Shown here: one piece after another, positions 22,639-34,562 of the stretch | Layout of the letters: every line of letters begins with the position of its first letter | Numbering within the stretch: position 1 is the stretch's first letter | From: Asterella californica | Lineage: Eukaryota > Streptophyta > Marchantiopsida > Marchantiales > Aytoniaceae | DNA: 64,000 nt | Direction: 5' to 3' | Assembly: GCA_036924285.1 (NCBI GenBank) | Contig: JAYKYS010000012.1 | Location: 13,330,001 to 13,394,000, forward strand | Made by a program: the position numbers and the translations under genes | The notes under the pieces: model-generated | Database searches by the model: none | Seen by the model: the letters and a program-made list of their open reading frames with translations, nothing else | What the model was told of the DNA's origin: nothing

Positions 22639-22650
22639 AGAGGGGGTGGA
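22639..22650 (+). other. Polypurine tract of element 1
   Basis: AGAGGGGGTGGA immediately precedes the 3' LTR start. The truncated minus-strand relative keeps the same tract at 50,323-50,334. Confidence 0.8.
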
Positions 22651-24664
22651 TGTCGTGTCGTGGACCGGCTCCTACCTGAAATTCAAACTTCGATGCTTGT
22701 CGCTCCAAAGACATTCATGAGAAGACAAGCTAGGCCCCTGCTTACGGACTTTCGGCGTAATCTCAGATCTCCATTTTCATCGCATAGATGGGTAGAGCTC
22801 CTTGTCACCTTTCCATAGGCACTTTGTCTACTTCGTTTGGATGCCTAGTGGAAAAGTTACAAGACTCGAAAGATGGAGAAAATAAGCTAGGCCCCAGCTT
22901 ACGGGTTTTTGGCACCACTTCGGATCTTCGTTTTTATCGCACAAGTGGATAGAGCTCCTTGTCAGCTTTCCATAGGCACTTCATCTACTTCGTTTGGACG
23001 CCTATTGGAAAAGTTACAAGACTCGAAAGATGAAGAAAACAAGCTAGACCCCAGCTTACGGGCTTTTGGTGCAACTTCGGATCTTCACTTTCATCACATG
23101 GATGGGTAGAGCTCGTTGTCAGTTTTCCATGGGCATCTTGTTTACTTCGTTTGGACATCAGAGAAGAAGTTATGCGATTCGAAAGAAGGTAAAATCAAGC
23201 TAGGCTCCTGGTTACTTGCTGACTGGCTATTTAGGGCTTCTAGCGTTATATCAAAGACGCAAGGGGCCTGCTTCTCATTATTCAAGAGAGAACTGTACGT
23301 ACGGAGACTGTTGCAAGGGGGCTGCTTAAGGGGCTTGCTTGTTTCTGCGACCTGTCGGTGAATGTTTTGGAGAATTGGGAAGTCCAATACACGCGCGCAA
23401 GGTGTCATTGGGTTCAGATCTGTGCATGCTACGCACAGGTTAAGACGGTTCTTGAAGAGACGGATCGGGGGTTGTGTTCTGGGAGAAATTGAGACCAAGA
23501 AGCAGATTTGGGGTTTTCAGTTATCTGTGAAGGAGAGTTGGACCGTTCGGGCTGTTCCGGAGTCGAAACTTGCTGTCCTTGGATCCATCGGGATCAGAAC
23601 AACGAGTTCTTCAGGAAATTGAAGACGATACAAAGTTTCATCGGGCGGTTTGAGAGTCGTGAGAGAATTGGCTCGCAAGGAAGCGCTTGCGTCAGGTTTT
23701 CATCGCCTGCGACCTGAGATTGGATTGTTCTTCGCGATCGGTGAGCCAAGCTCTTCGTTCTTGGTGCCCATGCGATCAGGGAGTCCTCATGTACGCATAG
23801 GAGAAGACTGTAAGTGAATTGGATTGTTGGTTTGGGTGTGGTGAGCGAATTTGAGCCGCAAGGAGCCGATTTACGTCAGTTTTTTACAACCTGCGACTAA
23901 ATTTCTCGAGTGGTTTTGCAAGAGGAACTCCAAACGGCTTGTTTGGAGTCTTGTTGGGTTCAAGGTAGCCAGATCTACCTACCAGCGAAGACGGATATCA
24001 GTTTAGACGATCCGTTCGTGCGGTGTGAGCGGTTTTAAGCCGCAGGGAGGAGTTTTTGAAGGTTCGGTCACCTGCGACCGAAAATTGACGATATCTCGAC
24101 TATCGGGAGTCGGATCTGAAGGTTTCTTGAGCCAACGGAGTCAGGGAAGGAGACCCTATCAACATTTGAAGATCGTTTGACGAAAGGAGAAAGTTCCCAG
24201 ATAGGTCTTTTTTCGGTTCCTTCGCTACAAGTTTCGTCCTTTTGAGTTTGTTAAGGACTTAGTTGGTTGTGTATGGCTTGTGGTAGCTAGCTTTAGCCAA
24301 GAGCTAGTGTGTGGATGTGGTTTGGACTTGGGTTTGGATCGCGTGATACTGTTGTGGCTCTGGTTGTTAACAAAGAGAAGTTTCTCTTGCTTTGAGCTAC
24401 GCTTTGGCGATTTCAGGCTAGGGTTGCGATTCAGGGGTTTGTTTTAGGGCTTCTGAAGTAGGTTACAGACCGCTCTGGTCTGTTCCTCAGTTTTGTGCTG
24501 TTCGGAGAAGAAACGGCAGTGTACATACATTTGGAATGATATATATTGCGCGTTCGTATTCGTGGTTGTTCTTCTTTGTCTTGTCTCTGTTTGGCACACA
24601 ACATCTCCACACCCAAGAACCTCGCGTTTTCCTGGACATCCTTCACGCAATATCCTACACGATA
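22651..24664 (+). repeat. 3' LTR of element 1
   Basis: 2,014 bp, TGTCGTG...CACGATA, followed by the CCGT target duplicate. It carries the 157-bp subrepeat array and lacks the 45-bp duplication of the 5' LTR. There are many single-base differences from 6928-8990, so element 1 is clearly older than element 2. Confidence 0.93.
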
Positions 24665-25247
24665 CCGTGAAGGTGAATGTCATTGTAGTGCTGCAGGAAG
24701 ATCATTTCCGTAGGCAGAAGCCTGGGAAGGCTACAGGGGACATACACCCTGTGATTAATCTAACCCGTTGGAATGTGAGTATGAGAGCAAGGTGTAACAG
24801 CCGTGCTAGTCGACTTCTGCGAAGCAGGACAATCTTCTGGAGGTGTGAGAAGACGAGCTGAATCCCCAAAAGACGAGAATCGCTTCGGGAAGACGGTATC
24901 GAGAAGACCGGAAGAAGCAACCTGGAAGCAGGAAGATCGTCTTCCCGAGCTTCTCTGTGAATAGTTGTGTGATATTTTAGTTAGTAGTTGTTTATTTAGA
25001 TCCAGAATATATTTTGGCGTATCTAGAAGATGCGTGGTTTTGTGAGAAGACGGGATTTCTAGACAAAACCCGTGCGTTTGTGTGTTTGAATAGATCTTAG
25101 AACTTAGAGCAGCATTACTTATGTAAATCCTCTGTGGGAACGATATCTTGTATACTAAATGGGCAAAAGGAGTAATCCTGCGTCACTACATATTTCTCTA
25201 CATCCAAATATCTCATGTATTCTTAAACCAAACTTCACGTTTTACGA
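24665..25247. other. Resumed GAAGAC-rich element, then LTR-like end
   Basis: 24,840-25,060 again shows clustered GAAGAC/GTCTTC words, matching the tract left of element 1. From about 25,130 a stretch containing CTCTGTGGGAACGATATC and CATGTATTCTTA leads to CACGTTTTACGACA and a PBS-like TGATGAACTCGACGTG. It therefore looks like the end of another LTR. No gene. Confidence 0.5.
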
Positions 25248-27300
25248 CAGTTGATGAACTCGACGTGAAACGTCTAAGATTGAGAGATACATTTCTGATT
25301 TTGCAATCACGGACGTTGAAAGGTTATCTCATTTCATAGATAAGGCTTCTACATCTAGAGAGACTCCAAAGATGACGAAGCTTTCACGGTCTGATATACG
25401 ATTGCTTGAGATATTCGCGTTGATAATGCAACAACAACAAGCCATTGAACGAAAAGAGACAATGACTATCAAAGTTGTGAGTTTGCTAAAACAATTTGAC
25501 GAAAAGAACATCTCCAAGTACTTGAAGTACTATTCTCGAGAGATGGAGTTTAGTAAGATGATCAATACATTTGAGCTTGCAGTCGTACTAGAGCTATGAG
25601 AGCATGTGAAGAAGATCGTCTGATTTCATGGTGCTACATGAGAAGAATATACTCTTCATCCAAAAGAAGAGTATTCTTTAGAAGATGCAGATCGAGCGAC
25701 TAAGAAATCATTCATGAAGTGTGTAAACTAAAATCCAATAAAAGAGTTGTTGCCACAGAGCTATTTTGAGAGTTCGAACAACAATTCTTCCGATTTTCTA
25801 GGGTGGAGAAGCTCACATTAGAGAATAACAAGGTAGAGTTGTCTTTGTTAGCAACTAACAATGAGCTAAAGAGTGAATTGGAGCTATTTCTGAAAGATAG
25901 GATGGAAAATAATACACAACTGATTGGAGAAAGGTTTTTGAAGTAATGGATGTACTTGCCAAACGAGAGTATCGGAGAGAGAGAAGGTGATGATAAGACA
26001 AGAAGTGAGATCATAATCCATCATACTACCTCAAAAGCAACCAACAACACTTATTGTACAAGCACCTATTGTACAAGTGCTTCTTGTTCTTCTTCTTATT
26101 GTTTTTGTCTCTATAGTTGCACCAAAAAAAATGCAATAGAGGAGTTGGTAAAAAAAGGATGAGAAACTTACAAATTAAGCTAACAAGGTTAGAGGAGAAG
26201 AGAAGAGCACATGAAAACAAACCCGTTCCAAGGCAAAGGTATGAACAGAGATGTATTTGATGCGATAGCCTTGAACATCATCGAAAAGAGTGTGGAGACT
26301 TTGCTGATATCTCACGTCAAGGAGTGATTTATTAGTAGGAAGGGAAGATTGTCATGAAGGATACATGGAAGATCCTGAAAACTAACTTTGGAAAAGGAAG
26401 AATGAGACAAGTTTTAGAGGATTGTCTTTCACAGCATGCTGAGGCATCAATAGAAGCCGTTACTTATGATGTTGAGGTGATGAAAGATAGAGATAGAACT
26501 TTTGAGAAGCAAGTAGAGGTGAGTGAGTCATGTTGTGATCGCAAGGGAGAAAAAGAAAAAAACAAGGGGCGAGTTACTCAAGGTAGCCACGACAATCAAA
26601 GGTGTTACTAGATGGAGTGATCTATTTGATACAATGTATGTACATGCTTACTTGACCAAGAGCCAACAAGAGGCTCTCATGAGGAGAATCGTAAGAGAAA
26701 TGACATTGATTTCAATGAGAAGAGAAATACTCCTAAGAGGTAGTTACGAGGAGAAAAATCTCAGCAAGATACTACACCGGTGTGAGGAGAGACTATCAAA
26801 GAAGTCTCACCATCTACCCCAGAGAGATAAGAAAGGAGTAAAAAAGATAAGCTTTCTATCTACACTAAAATCGAATAGTGAGATGACACAAATTTGAAAA
26901 GAGTATTAGAAGAGAGAGTGCTCAGTGCAAATTGAGTTTAATCTACGAGAGGTTCTTGGAATATCAAAGAAGGAGTTTCATGATGTCATTATTGACATCA
27001 TCAACAAAAGATACAATTGATAGGAGAGACTGTTATGACTAATGCTCTAGATACGAGAATAACAGAGAAAGAAGAGCTAGAGTTAGCTCAATATTGCACC
27101 AATTGTAAGGTTCGATTTGCTATAAAATGAAGATGAGAGAGATGATAGGATTCTCAGTCATCACACTAAGGGTCAAATCTTGGTGAAGGTAAGAGATCTA
27201 TCAGATCCGATGATTGCTCTCATTGAATTGTGTCTAATGATGTCTCCAAGCGAGGCAAGTGGTCCATTGACACATAGTATGGTTGGATGATCCAGTGTCA
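25248..27300 (+). pseudogene. Decayed gag-protease copy related to element 1
   Basis: Fragments in shifting frames match element 1 gag. 25,372-25,599 has LLKQFDEKNISKYLKYYSREME, and 26,354-26,520 has LKTNFGKGRMRQVLEDCLSQ. 26,630-26,700 has YVHAYLTKSQQEAL, and about 26,940-27,290 matches the region before the protease. Identity is low and indels are many, so it is an old copy. It stops near 27,300 at the point equivalent to the protease N-terminal third, where unrelated sequence begins. Confidence 0.72.
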
Positions 27301-27455
27301 TAGAGCGTGAAGTTTAGTCAGGGAATACACTGGGTATCTAGCTAAGAGAGATATAGCAAGATCTAGGATCTATTCGATGAAATATTTATGTCCTCAATAC
27401 TTAATATATCAGGCTTTGTCTTGGTTTCTATTGGTCTAACATGATCTCTAGTGTA

Positions 27456-28110
27456 ACACACGTGCACCACAGTCACAACTGGACGTTGAACCTTATTTTA
27501 AGTACAAGAAAGATTCAAACATGATACACATGTGCTTAAATCACAAAAGCACCAGCAATACACTTTTCACTAGTTTCTCTAACAAGCTATCCAAACACTC
27601 AACTATTTGACTTTCTATGATTTATTGATATGTGGATGATTCAAGATGAACTTTACAGCAATGGATAGCCTACTGTACAAGCTTTTCAATAAGGTAAGAT
27701 ATGCACACAACAAGTAACCAATGAGCTCATGATATGACGTCGAAGACAACAGTACCACGATGTTGGAGATCTTTAATCAGCAACTTCGACATAGTTTAAT
27801 GTCTTATCTGAATATGATCTCCGTGTTGACTACACAACATAGCTCCTTCATCTCCCTTGCAGCAATTCCATGAAGTTCCACCTCCAAAATCCAAGTCATT
27901 TGATCAAAGTCAACCAAGTAGGAGAAATCGCTCTTTTTCTTGAAACCCACCATGCTGTAATCTGAACTTTGATAACCTCTTCTCCGAGCTCAAAGTTCCA
28001 ACTGAGCTCAAACTTCACAAATATTGGGGTCTATCTGGGATAGACTTCTACGTCCTAACCCAATGTTTCAACCTTGGTTCAGAGAACCACTTAGGGTTTA
28101 TCTGTTCCTG
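27456..28110 (-). repeat. Inverted copy of the repeat at 580-1475
   Basis: Reads as the reverse complement of the left end of the window with a deletion of about 150-200 bp around the segment equivalent to 1,020-1,190. It separates the two decayed gag copies. Confidence 0.65.
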
Positions 28111-28321
28111 ACTTCTCGGCAAATCTCGTTAAGTCATGCTTGCAGCGCTCACAACCTAGTGCAAGTCCACTAGGATTTTGTTGTTTGAGTTTGTGTCCGA
28201 TCTTGATACTGAGGATCGCGACAGGAGAACAACAAGTTTACCACTGACTGGAAAAAGGTTTTTGAAGCGGTTGGTATTCTTGCCAAGAGAGAGTACTGGA
28301 GAGAAAAGACGATAACAAATA

Positions 28322-28360
28322 ATGGAATAAGACCACCGTAGTCTGGTGGTCTTATTCCAT
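28322..28360. repeat. Perfect 16-bp inverted repeat
   Basis: ATGGAATAAGACCACC, a 7-base spacer, then its exact reverse complement GGTGGTCTTATTCCAT. It lies inside decayed gag sequence and is absent from element 1 at the equivalent site, so it arose as a local inverted duplication. Confidence 0.85.
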
Positions 28361-29396
28361 GGTAGTACCGTAGAAACAACCAACAATACCTCTATCTATT
28401 GCTTCACCTCTTAGTATTCCTATTCATATAATTGTTTCACAATAGAAAGATACTATGGAAGAGTTGGTGAAAGGATGATGGACTTGTAGATCAAGTTAGC
28501 AAGGTTGGAAGAGAAGGGAGGAGCACATGATACCAAGCTTGCCCTAAGCAAAGTTATGCGCAAAGGTTCATTTGATGTGATAGTGCTGATCATGTCTAAA
28601 AAGAGTGGGGTGATTTTGTCAATACGAGATGAAGTAGTCTACTGGAAGGAAGGGAAGATTGCTTGCTTGCTTGAAAGATAATGGAGAGATTCTCAGAACC
28701 AACTTCGAGAAGAGAAGAACGAAGCAAGTATTAGAAGAATATCTATGACAACAGGCTGCTATGTGAGTGGAAGCTGCTACTTATGGAGTTGAGATAATAA
28801 GAGAGAGAAGTGCTTCTTGGAAGTATGGAGATAATCTTGACACGTAAAGTCATGCTATGACCACACTTGAGAAAGAGAAATTGAATAGAGAGGAGTTGTT
28901 GAAGACAACAACAACAATTAGACGTGCTACTAGATTAGATGATCCATAGATACAATGTTTGTATATGCTTATTTGATCAAGAGTGAACATGAGGCTCTCA
29001 TGAAAGAGAAGCGCATACGAGATGATGCTGGTCCTAGTGAAGAAAGAACAGATCTCAAGAGACAAACAATAGGAGAGAAGTTCAGACCGGAGACTATGTC
29101 TCTACGGGAGGAGAATATGGAAAAGATCTTATTTTCTACTCCTAGAAAAATCAAGGAAGAGCAGAAGTAAAGAGAAGGACAAATCTCCTTGGTACAAGCT
29201 TCAATATGATACTGAAAGAGGTAATTAGAGGAGAGAATACTCAATATCAAGATCGAGTTTACTTTGTGAGAGGTTCTAGAGATTGTCAAGAAAGAGTGTC
29301 GTAATGTCATTATTGACACCAGCCAACAAAAGAGACAATTGGTAGGAGAAAGCGATGTGTCTAACGCATTAGACACAAGGATATCATAAGAAGAAC

Positions 29397-30307
29397 TGTA
29401 ACGACTTATGTTACACATAGGAAGTTTGTCTATTAGTAAGATATTTAGTTATAACTAAGTGTTGAGAATGTTTATTTGCTGCCCAAGTACTTTAAGGAGG
29501 TATAAAGTTAGTCATGACTAGCTAAAGTTAGTTATGGTTAAACTTAGCTGTACTTTTGGCAGAATTCAGATATTTCCTAAAGAGTGAGCACTACTATCTT
29601 GTCATCTTGTCTAAAAGGTAGAAAGGAGGTGGAAAGTATCCCTTATCTCCTTTTTGACTTGATATTAGTGGTTGGATTAAAGTTGTGGACTTTGTGGGCA
29701 TTAAAAACAAGAAGAGATTCCACATGTTTCCTTTTTAGTGGGTCCTAGTGTAGAGGAGGGGTGGAAATTCGAGTTTCCTTGAGAATATTCTAGAATCCTT
29801 CTAGAAGTTGTTGACTTTGAAAGAATAAGCCCATGTGAAAAGGTAAAAAGCCCATGTGATTAATGCTTTTATCTTAAGTAATATCTTAGTAAAACTCGGT
29901 AAAAGTAGTTACGACTGAGTTACCGGGGTATCAAAATAAAAACCTAGAATGTATAAATAGAGGAGTACAGAAGAGCTCCTCATCCTTGTTTTCACATCGT
30001 CGTAATGACAACTTGAGTAATATAGAGAATGTGGGATATTTTTAGCATATGAGAACTAGAGAGACTTCGTTAGAATGGAAGATTTTAGTTGATGAGTTTA
30101 TGGAGATTTTTAGTTGATAAGTTTGTGGGTGTATGAATGAGTGAACTTAGCATTTTTCCCTTCAATATTCATGGTGTGCTTCCATCAAAGCCATCAGAGG
30201 TGACCCCTGAGTGAGAGACAAGCCCGACATTTGCAGATTCATCGATGACGATCGTGGAGGTTGAGAGATCAGGGGTAGTTGATCGATGAGATCGTGGAGA
30301 GTTTACA
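29397..30307 (+). mobile_element. Probable solo LTR, relative of the element 2 LTR
   Basis: A 911-bp insertion starting TGT and ending ACA, flanked by identical GAAC (29393-29396 and 30308-30311). It interrupts a gag-protease reading that resumes at the duplicate. It contains TATAAATAG at 29952-29960 and a block near 30,190-30,229 (CAGAGGTGACCCCTGAGTGA) matching the end of the element 2 LTR. No internal retroviral genes, hence a solo LTR left by LTR-LTR recombination, or a very short non-autonomous element. Confidence 0.75.
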
Positions 30308-31080
30308 GAACAGCTAGAACTAGCTCAATGCTGCATCAATCACAAGATTCAATGTGAGGATTTTACAAGGTCTCTAGTCATTACACTAGAGGACATTGGA
30401 CTAGAGCTACCACAAAAACTTTAGTGAAAGTTGGAAAGATGACAAATCTGATGGTTGCTCTCATTGGTCATGGATATGAGATCAATATTGTCTATAAGAA
30501 CGTCTACAAGCAAGGTAGATGATCTATTGATACATGTCATGGTTGGATGATTTCAGCAGCGAACAACAGATGAAGAGAGCTCTAGATGTAAAGTCAAGAT
30601 TGGGGATGTAGTTACGAAACAAAACTTCTTTGTTCATCACGATACATCATACCTAGTGATACTCACTCAACTTTATATTACAGTCTTGGAGATCAAGGTT
30701 TTGGATGACGGATCTACTTATACACGGATAAGAAGTCAGGATGGCAAGAGAGCGGTGCAATTTGTAACTGTATTGATAAACCATGAGCGGAACATAAATT
30801 ATTTGAAGAGTGACTCATTGTCTAAGATCACATACGACTTCAAGGATTTTTGACAAGTACCCTTATAGAGCAAAGATATAGTGGTACACTGGAAAAGGTA
30901 ATCTCGCTTGAGAAAGAAAATGTCTTTTGTACATAAGTTATGAGATTCTCTAGGAGTGGGTTTGCTAAACATACATGACTTGCTAACTTGTTAAATTGGG
31001 AGTAGAAGATTGTGCAAAAACTGAAAAAGATCTAAAAAGAGTTGGTGTGCTTGAAGAGGATTATAGAGGCAAAGATGTGC

Positions 31081-31500
31081 TTTAAGTGATGGGACAAAAG
31101 ATCACGATGAAACAAAAGTCACTATTCGGGTCTTTGGAGCTGCTAGGTACCGTCATCGTTGGTGCTATGATGTGAACTGAGTGTTGCTTTGAGGCGTGCA
31201 TACCATACCTTGATGGAATGCTTAAGAGACCAAGGTGTGTAGCAATCTGTACTGGAACTTGATTGGTTTTACAGATATGACTACGGAATTTGGTTGAGTT
31301 CTTAAAAGTGCGTATGTGGGAATGTTGTACTAGAGCATCTTTCAATTGAAATATATAGAGTTGTGGTAGTTGGATTGATGAGAAGTTAGTAGATAGATTT
31401 GGGTTGAAAAATTGAGATCCAGAGCCAACTTGAATAACTTAGGCACACTCATATACCCAATGTATTCTTAGACAAAAAAACACGTTATACGATATCTGCG
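31081..31500. repeat. LTR-like remnant
   Basis: Related to the 940-1,070 block of the left-end repeat (shared GTGCATACC(T/A)TACC). It ends with CCAATGTATTCTTAGAC...CACGTTATACGAT, similar to the LTR-like end at 25,200-25,247. Together with the pol-less copy at 28-31 kb this suggests a deletion-derived element whose 3' LTR ends near 31,490. Confidence 0.45.
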
Positions 31501-31745
31501 AACATTCATTAGCGAGTGATCCGATGATCCGTCGACGAACGTTCTTTGTTCATAGATTTTGCGTGATAGACCGTCGACGGATTCTCGTTCATCGGCACTT
31601 GTTTGTCAGCTTATGGCGAGCGCCAACGGACGTTTGTCTGCGAGTGATCCAGCGGTCCGCTGGTGATCCGTCGACGTATTACTCGGCGGACCTCCTTTCA
31701 TCGACGGACAATCGTCGACAATCGACTCACTGACAGACTGTCTAA
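31500..31745. repeat. GTCGACG-rich patch
   Basis: Four GTCGACG occurrences and two related blocks (GAGTGATCC...GATCCGTCGACG) within about 220 bp, in otherwise AT-rich surroundings. It is CpG-rich and partly self-complementary. A 69-codon frame over it has no recognisable features. Function unknown. Confidence 0.5.
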
Positions 31746-33446
31746 TTATGTACTACTATTACGGATTTTTCCATTTCTGTCTATATTTTCTGTTAATAGT
31801 TTATAAATATTAAAATTAAAATTAAATAAAGTTTCAAAATTTTATGTCATTTCAGTTATTTTGGTCAAATTTCTTAAATTTCGATTGGCTCAAAAATTGA
31901 AAAAGTAGTCATTGAGTCCAACTCACCATCCAAGACCAATCCATTTTTCTATTTTCTTCCTCATATCCAGCTTGTCCCGCTATCCTTGGTTTGGTCGTTT
32001 GGGATGCATCTTTCTCTATGATGCGAAGGTAGTGCATGAACTCATTGCGCTAGTCTTGATTAGAGAAAGTTAGTGTTGCAAGAGTGTTGCTATCTCTGTT
32101 TAATCTTTAATAGAACTGAAGTGGTGATAGGAGGTTACCATTTTGTTATAAAATTTTTTATTAAAAATTTTAAATTACAAAGATTATCACCACAGCATGT
32201 GTAGAGTAAAGCGTGTTGAGTACTCGAAGGGAAACGGAGGAAGAGAAGAAGACCAAAGACTAAAGAGGATGCGTTGTCTCCACTACTCTTGCCATGAACT
32301 ATCCGTCTGAAGAAGGTATTGGTCAGGTCATTTGGACGGTGAGAATGTAATTCGGTAGCATCTGCACCGCACTCTTGAAAGGCTCCCCGAACTAGTTAGG
32401 GAGCCAGTTAAGCAAAAACCTGTCCATCGCTAATCTTCATACTGTTTTTATAAACATAATACATTATTTAGAGTTATCGTGTTTTAACTTAAAAGTTGCC
32501 GATTCTATTTTGTATGGCGACGGAACGTTTCATCTTAAAGATTATGTTTATTCATTAAGATTTATTTAGCTCCAAGTGTCACTACAAGAGCTTTGGGTGA
32601 CCGAGAAGATTTTATTTTATGAGTCTATTTTCAGAGAACTGAGAAGTCCAATCATTATGCAGAAAACTAATTTAGTGATTATTTTTCTTCCCAACTTAAA
32701 ATCTTTGAAAAAAATCAACTTAAAACTATTCACTAACTTTACAAGTTATGAAACAATCTATCAAACAAAATCGACTTAAAACTATTCATCAGCATCACAA
32801 ATTATGAGAAACAAACAACTGAGTACTGAAAGAAAAATGTTTTAAAATGAAATTTCGAGATTTTATTAAAATAAAATAAAAACATTTCTCCGACAAACTA
32901 CACTCGGAGAGAAAAAGATTATTCTCTTTTATCCTTTTATACTCATACTCGGGGTTTACGATAAGGATCTTTTGTCCCGTAGAGTTAGAGAAGATACTCT
33001 AAACACAATTTCTGTTTGCTGCTTTGCTGACATGGACGCCAACAGCGCTTGAACTTGTGGTCGGCACAAGCACTGCACGTGAGATGCTAGACCTATTCCT
33101 GGCGTTCTTCATCGGACGTGAACTGCTGTAAACTTGCAACCCGGACAGATTGGCCGGGTAAAGCCGGTAACCTCTCCAGGTTAACGCCAGACTACTGTAT
33201 CTTCCCAGGTAATCACTGAGACCAGGTATCAGACGCAGTAGAAGGGTAGACAGGAAGAGAATCCGGCGTTCTGGGTACGAGTCCATGTTGTCAGTGGGCT
33301 GATGTTGCCATTTCCAGTAAATTCAGATACTAAGAGATTTCTTTTACGGTAACCGTAGAAACCATCAACTCCCAATAGAGACCTGTTATAAATCATGAAC
33401 GTAACCTCCACAACTAGCTAGAATCCGGCGATTAAAACCGATCTCG
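31746..33446. other. Non-coding, AT-rich
   Basis: I see no gene. 32,140-32,960 is strongly AT-rich with short A/T runs. 32,999-33,411 has two overlapping minus-strand open frames with several CAGGTAA/GGTAAC words, but no family resemblance or support for coding. Confidence 0.5.
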
Positions 33447-33645
33447 GTCCGTTTCCGTTCCTGGTTTTTTTGTTTGGTTTTTTTTAGGCCTCTTTTCGCT
33501 GTGGGGCTTTCTGCAGCCGTATGCTGCTGCCCTTGCACGGCATGAGTCCCCCGCCAGGAGGACTCGACCCCACGGCGCCCGGGCTTCAGGCGGATGGGGT
33601 AGCCAACAAGCTATTGCTTGTTGGCTAAGTTGTCCGTTTCCGTTC
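33447..33645 (-). mobile_element. SINE-like retroposon with 14-bp target duplication
   Basis: The body 33461-33631 (171 bp, GC-rich) is bounded by identical GTCCGTTTCCGTTC at 33447-33460 and 33632-33645. Read on the minus strand, it begins with a hairpin (AGCCAACAAGC/GCTTGTTGGCT) that contains an A-box-like TAGCTTGTTGG. It then has a B-box-like GGTCGAGTCC and ends in an A-rich tail (CCTAAAAAAAACC...). Pol III-type boxes, short length, A-rich tail and a long target duplication are the hallmarks of a tRNA-derived SINE. It has no coding capacity. Confidence 0.75.
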
Positions 33646-34562
33646 GTGTCAACTTCCCGGTTGATTTCCAAGGTAATTTCTGTAACCTGTTATCGTGTTA
33701 CCCCCAACCGTTATCCGTATCGTGTCTTGCTCTAGCCTGTACTGTGATGCTGTGGGTGTATTGGGAACAATGTTCGGGGAGTACCGGCGTTACGTTGTGT
33801 CATTTCCGGTTCAAAATCGACATTACCGGTCTTTACCCAAATCTGCCGGAAAATTTCCGAGACAAAAAGTTGAGATTTTAGTGAAAACTAGTCAAAATTG
33901 CCGGCGAAAATTTAAGATTTCCGAAATTTCCCTTCCATCCACCGGAAATTTACCGATTTTCGACAGAAACCTTCCCGAACACTGATTGGGAACTGGATCT
34001 TACAAAGAATTTGAAAGCAGCCGCTAGGACTGATGGTTGACTATAGTAAGATATTCTGAGTCTATCCAAAGTCAACTAAGTATTCCGAATCCTTCGCTTC
34101 ATAGCCAGTTGACAGGCTTCCGAGTGGCTGGAGGGACTGCAGGATCTGAGATCCCGGTGTCTTTTGGGATGAACCAATAACTATATCAATCGATCAATCG
34201 TATGGTCCAGTCGAAAGGTATGCGTGTCGGGCGCGTGCCGGGCTCATTCTGCTCGGGGCTGACATACTCTTGCGTCTGATTCTGTCGTTTCTCGATCCGT
34301 TTCTGAGCTGTCGAGCCTGTGATTGGCAGCTTCAGCAGGAGTATAAGAGGAACGCAATTCGAGTACTACCTCGTCCCACCTCATACTATCGGTGTTACCT
34401 GAGCTAGCTTACGTACTCCGAGGACCGGTTTCCATGTCCACACCTGAGAATCTCCTCGTCTGATGCATCGCGACTTATGAGTCTTTGACCATTTGGAGAA
34501 ACTGCATCAGCAGCAGAGCAGAAATTTAGCCAATCAGTCGACAAAGTGGAAAGTGAGGCAAG
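33646..34562. other. Non-coding region upstream of FTR1
   Basis: 33,780-33,990 is rich in CCGG and CCGGAAA words with no gene. 34,400-34,562 is the immediate 5' flank of FTR1. No convincing promoter element can be fixed from sequence alone. Confidence 0.45.

Larger units (their letters stand above)
6928..24664 (+). mobile_element. Ty3/gypsy LTR retrotransposon (element 1), interrupted by element 2
   Basis: Two long LTRs (6928-8990 and 22651-24664) start TGTCGTG and end CACGATA, and are flanked by identical CCGT (6924-6927 and 24665-24668). A primer-site candidate starts 3 bases inside the 5' LTR and a polypurine tract abuts the 3' LTR. Inside, in order, are gag, protease, RT/RNase H and integrase, the Ty3/gypsy order. 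Integrase is split by the insertion of element 2 at 14088-21715; without that insert the element is about 10.1 kb. Pol carries a 1-base insertion and a stop, so this copy is not autonomous. The truncated copy at 50,077-52,638 (minus) is a close relative with the empty insertion site. Confidence 0.93.
28190..31080 (+). pseudogene. Second decayed gag-protease copy related to element 1
   Basis: Starts inside gag (matching the DREEDDGLTNSWKKVEEAVG part of element 1) and continues through YAYLIKSEHEALMKEKR (28,961-29,011). In this copy the gag-to-protease junction reads in one frame. It is split by a solo LTR at 29,397-30,307. After that it resumes through the protease (ALIGHGYEINIV; 30,656-30,853 ends FKDF) and on to about 31,060, the region just before pol. 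Pol itself is missing. Confidence 0.72.

Noticed and set aside
32999..33411. Overlapping minus-strand frames with splice-like GGTAAC words
   Set aside because: No recognisable protein and no consistent exon structure.
33432..33671. 79-codon minus-strand frame
   Set aside because: It spans the SINE-like insertion and both target duplicates.
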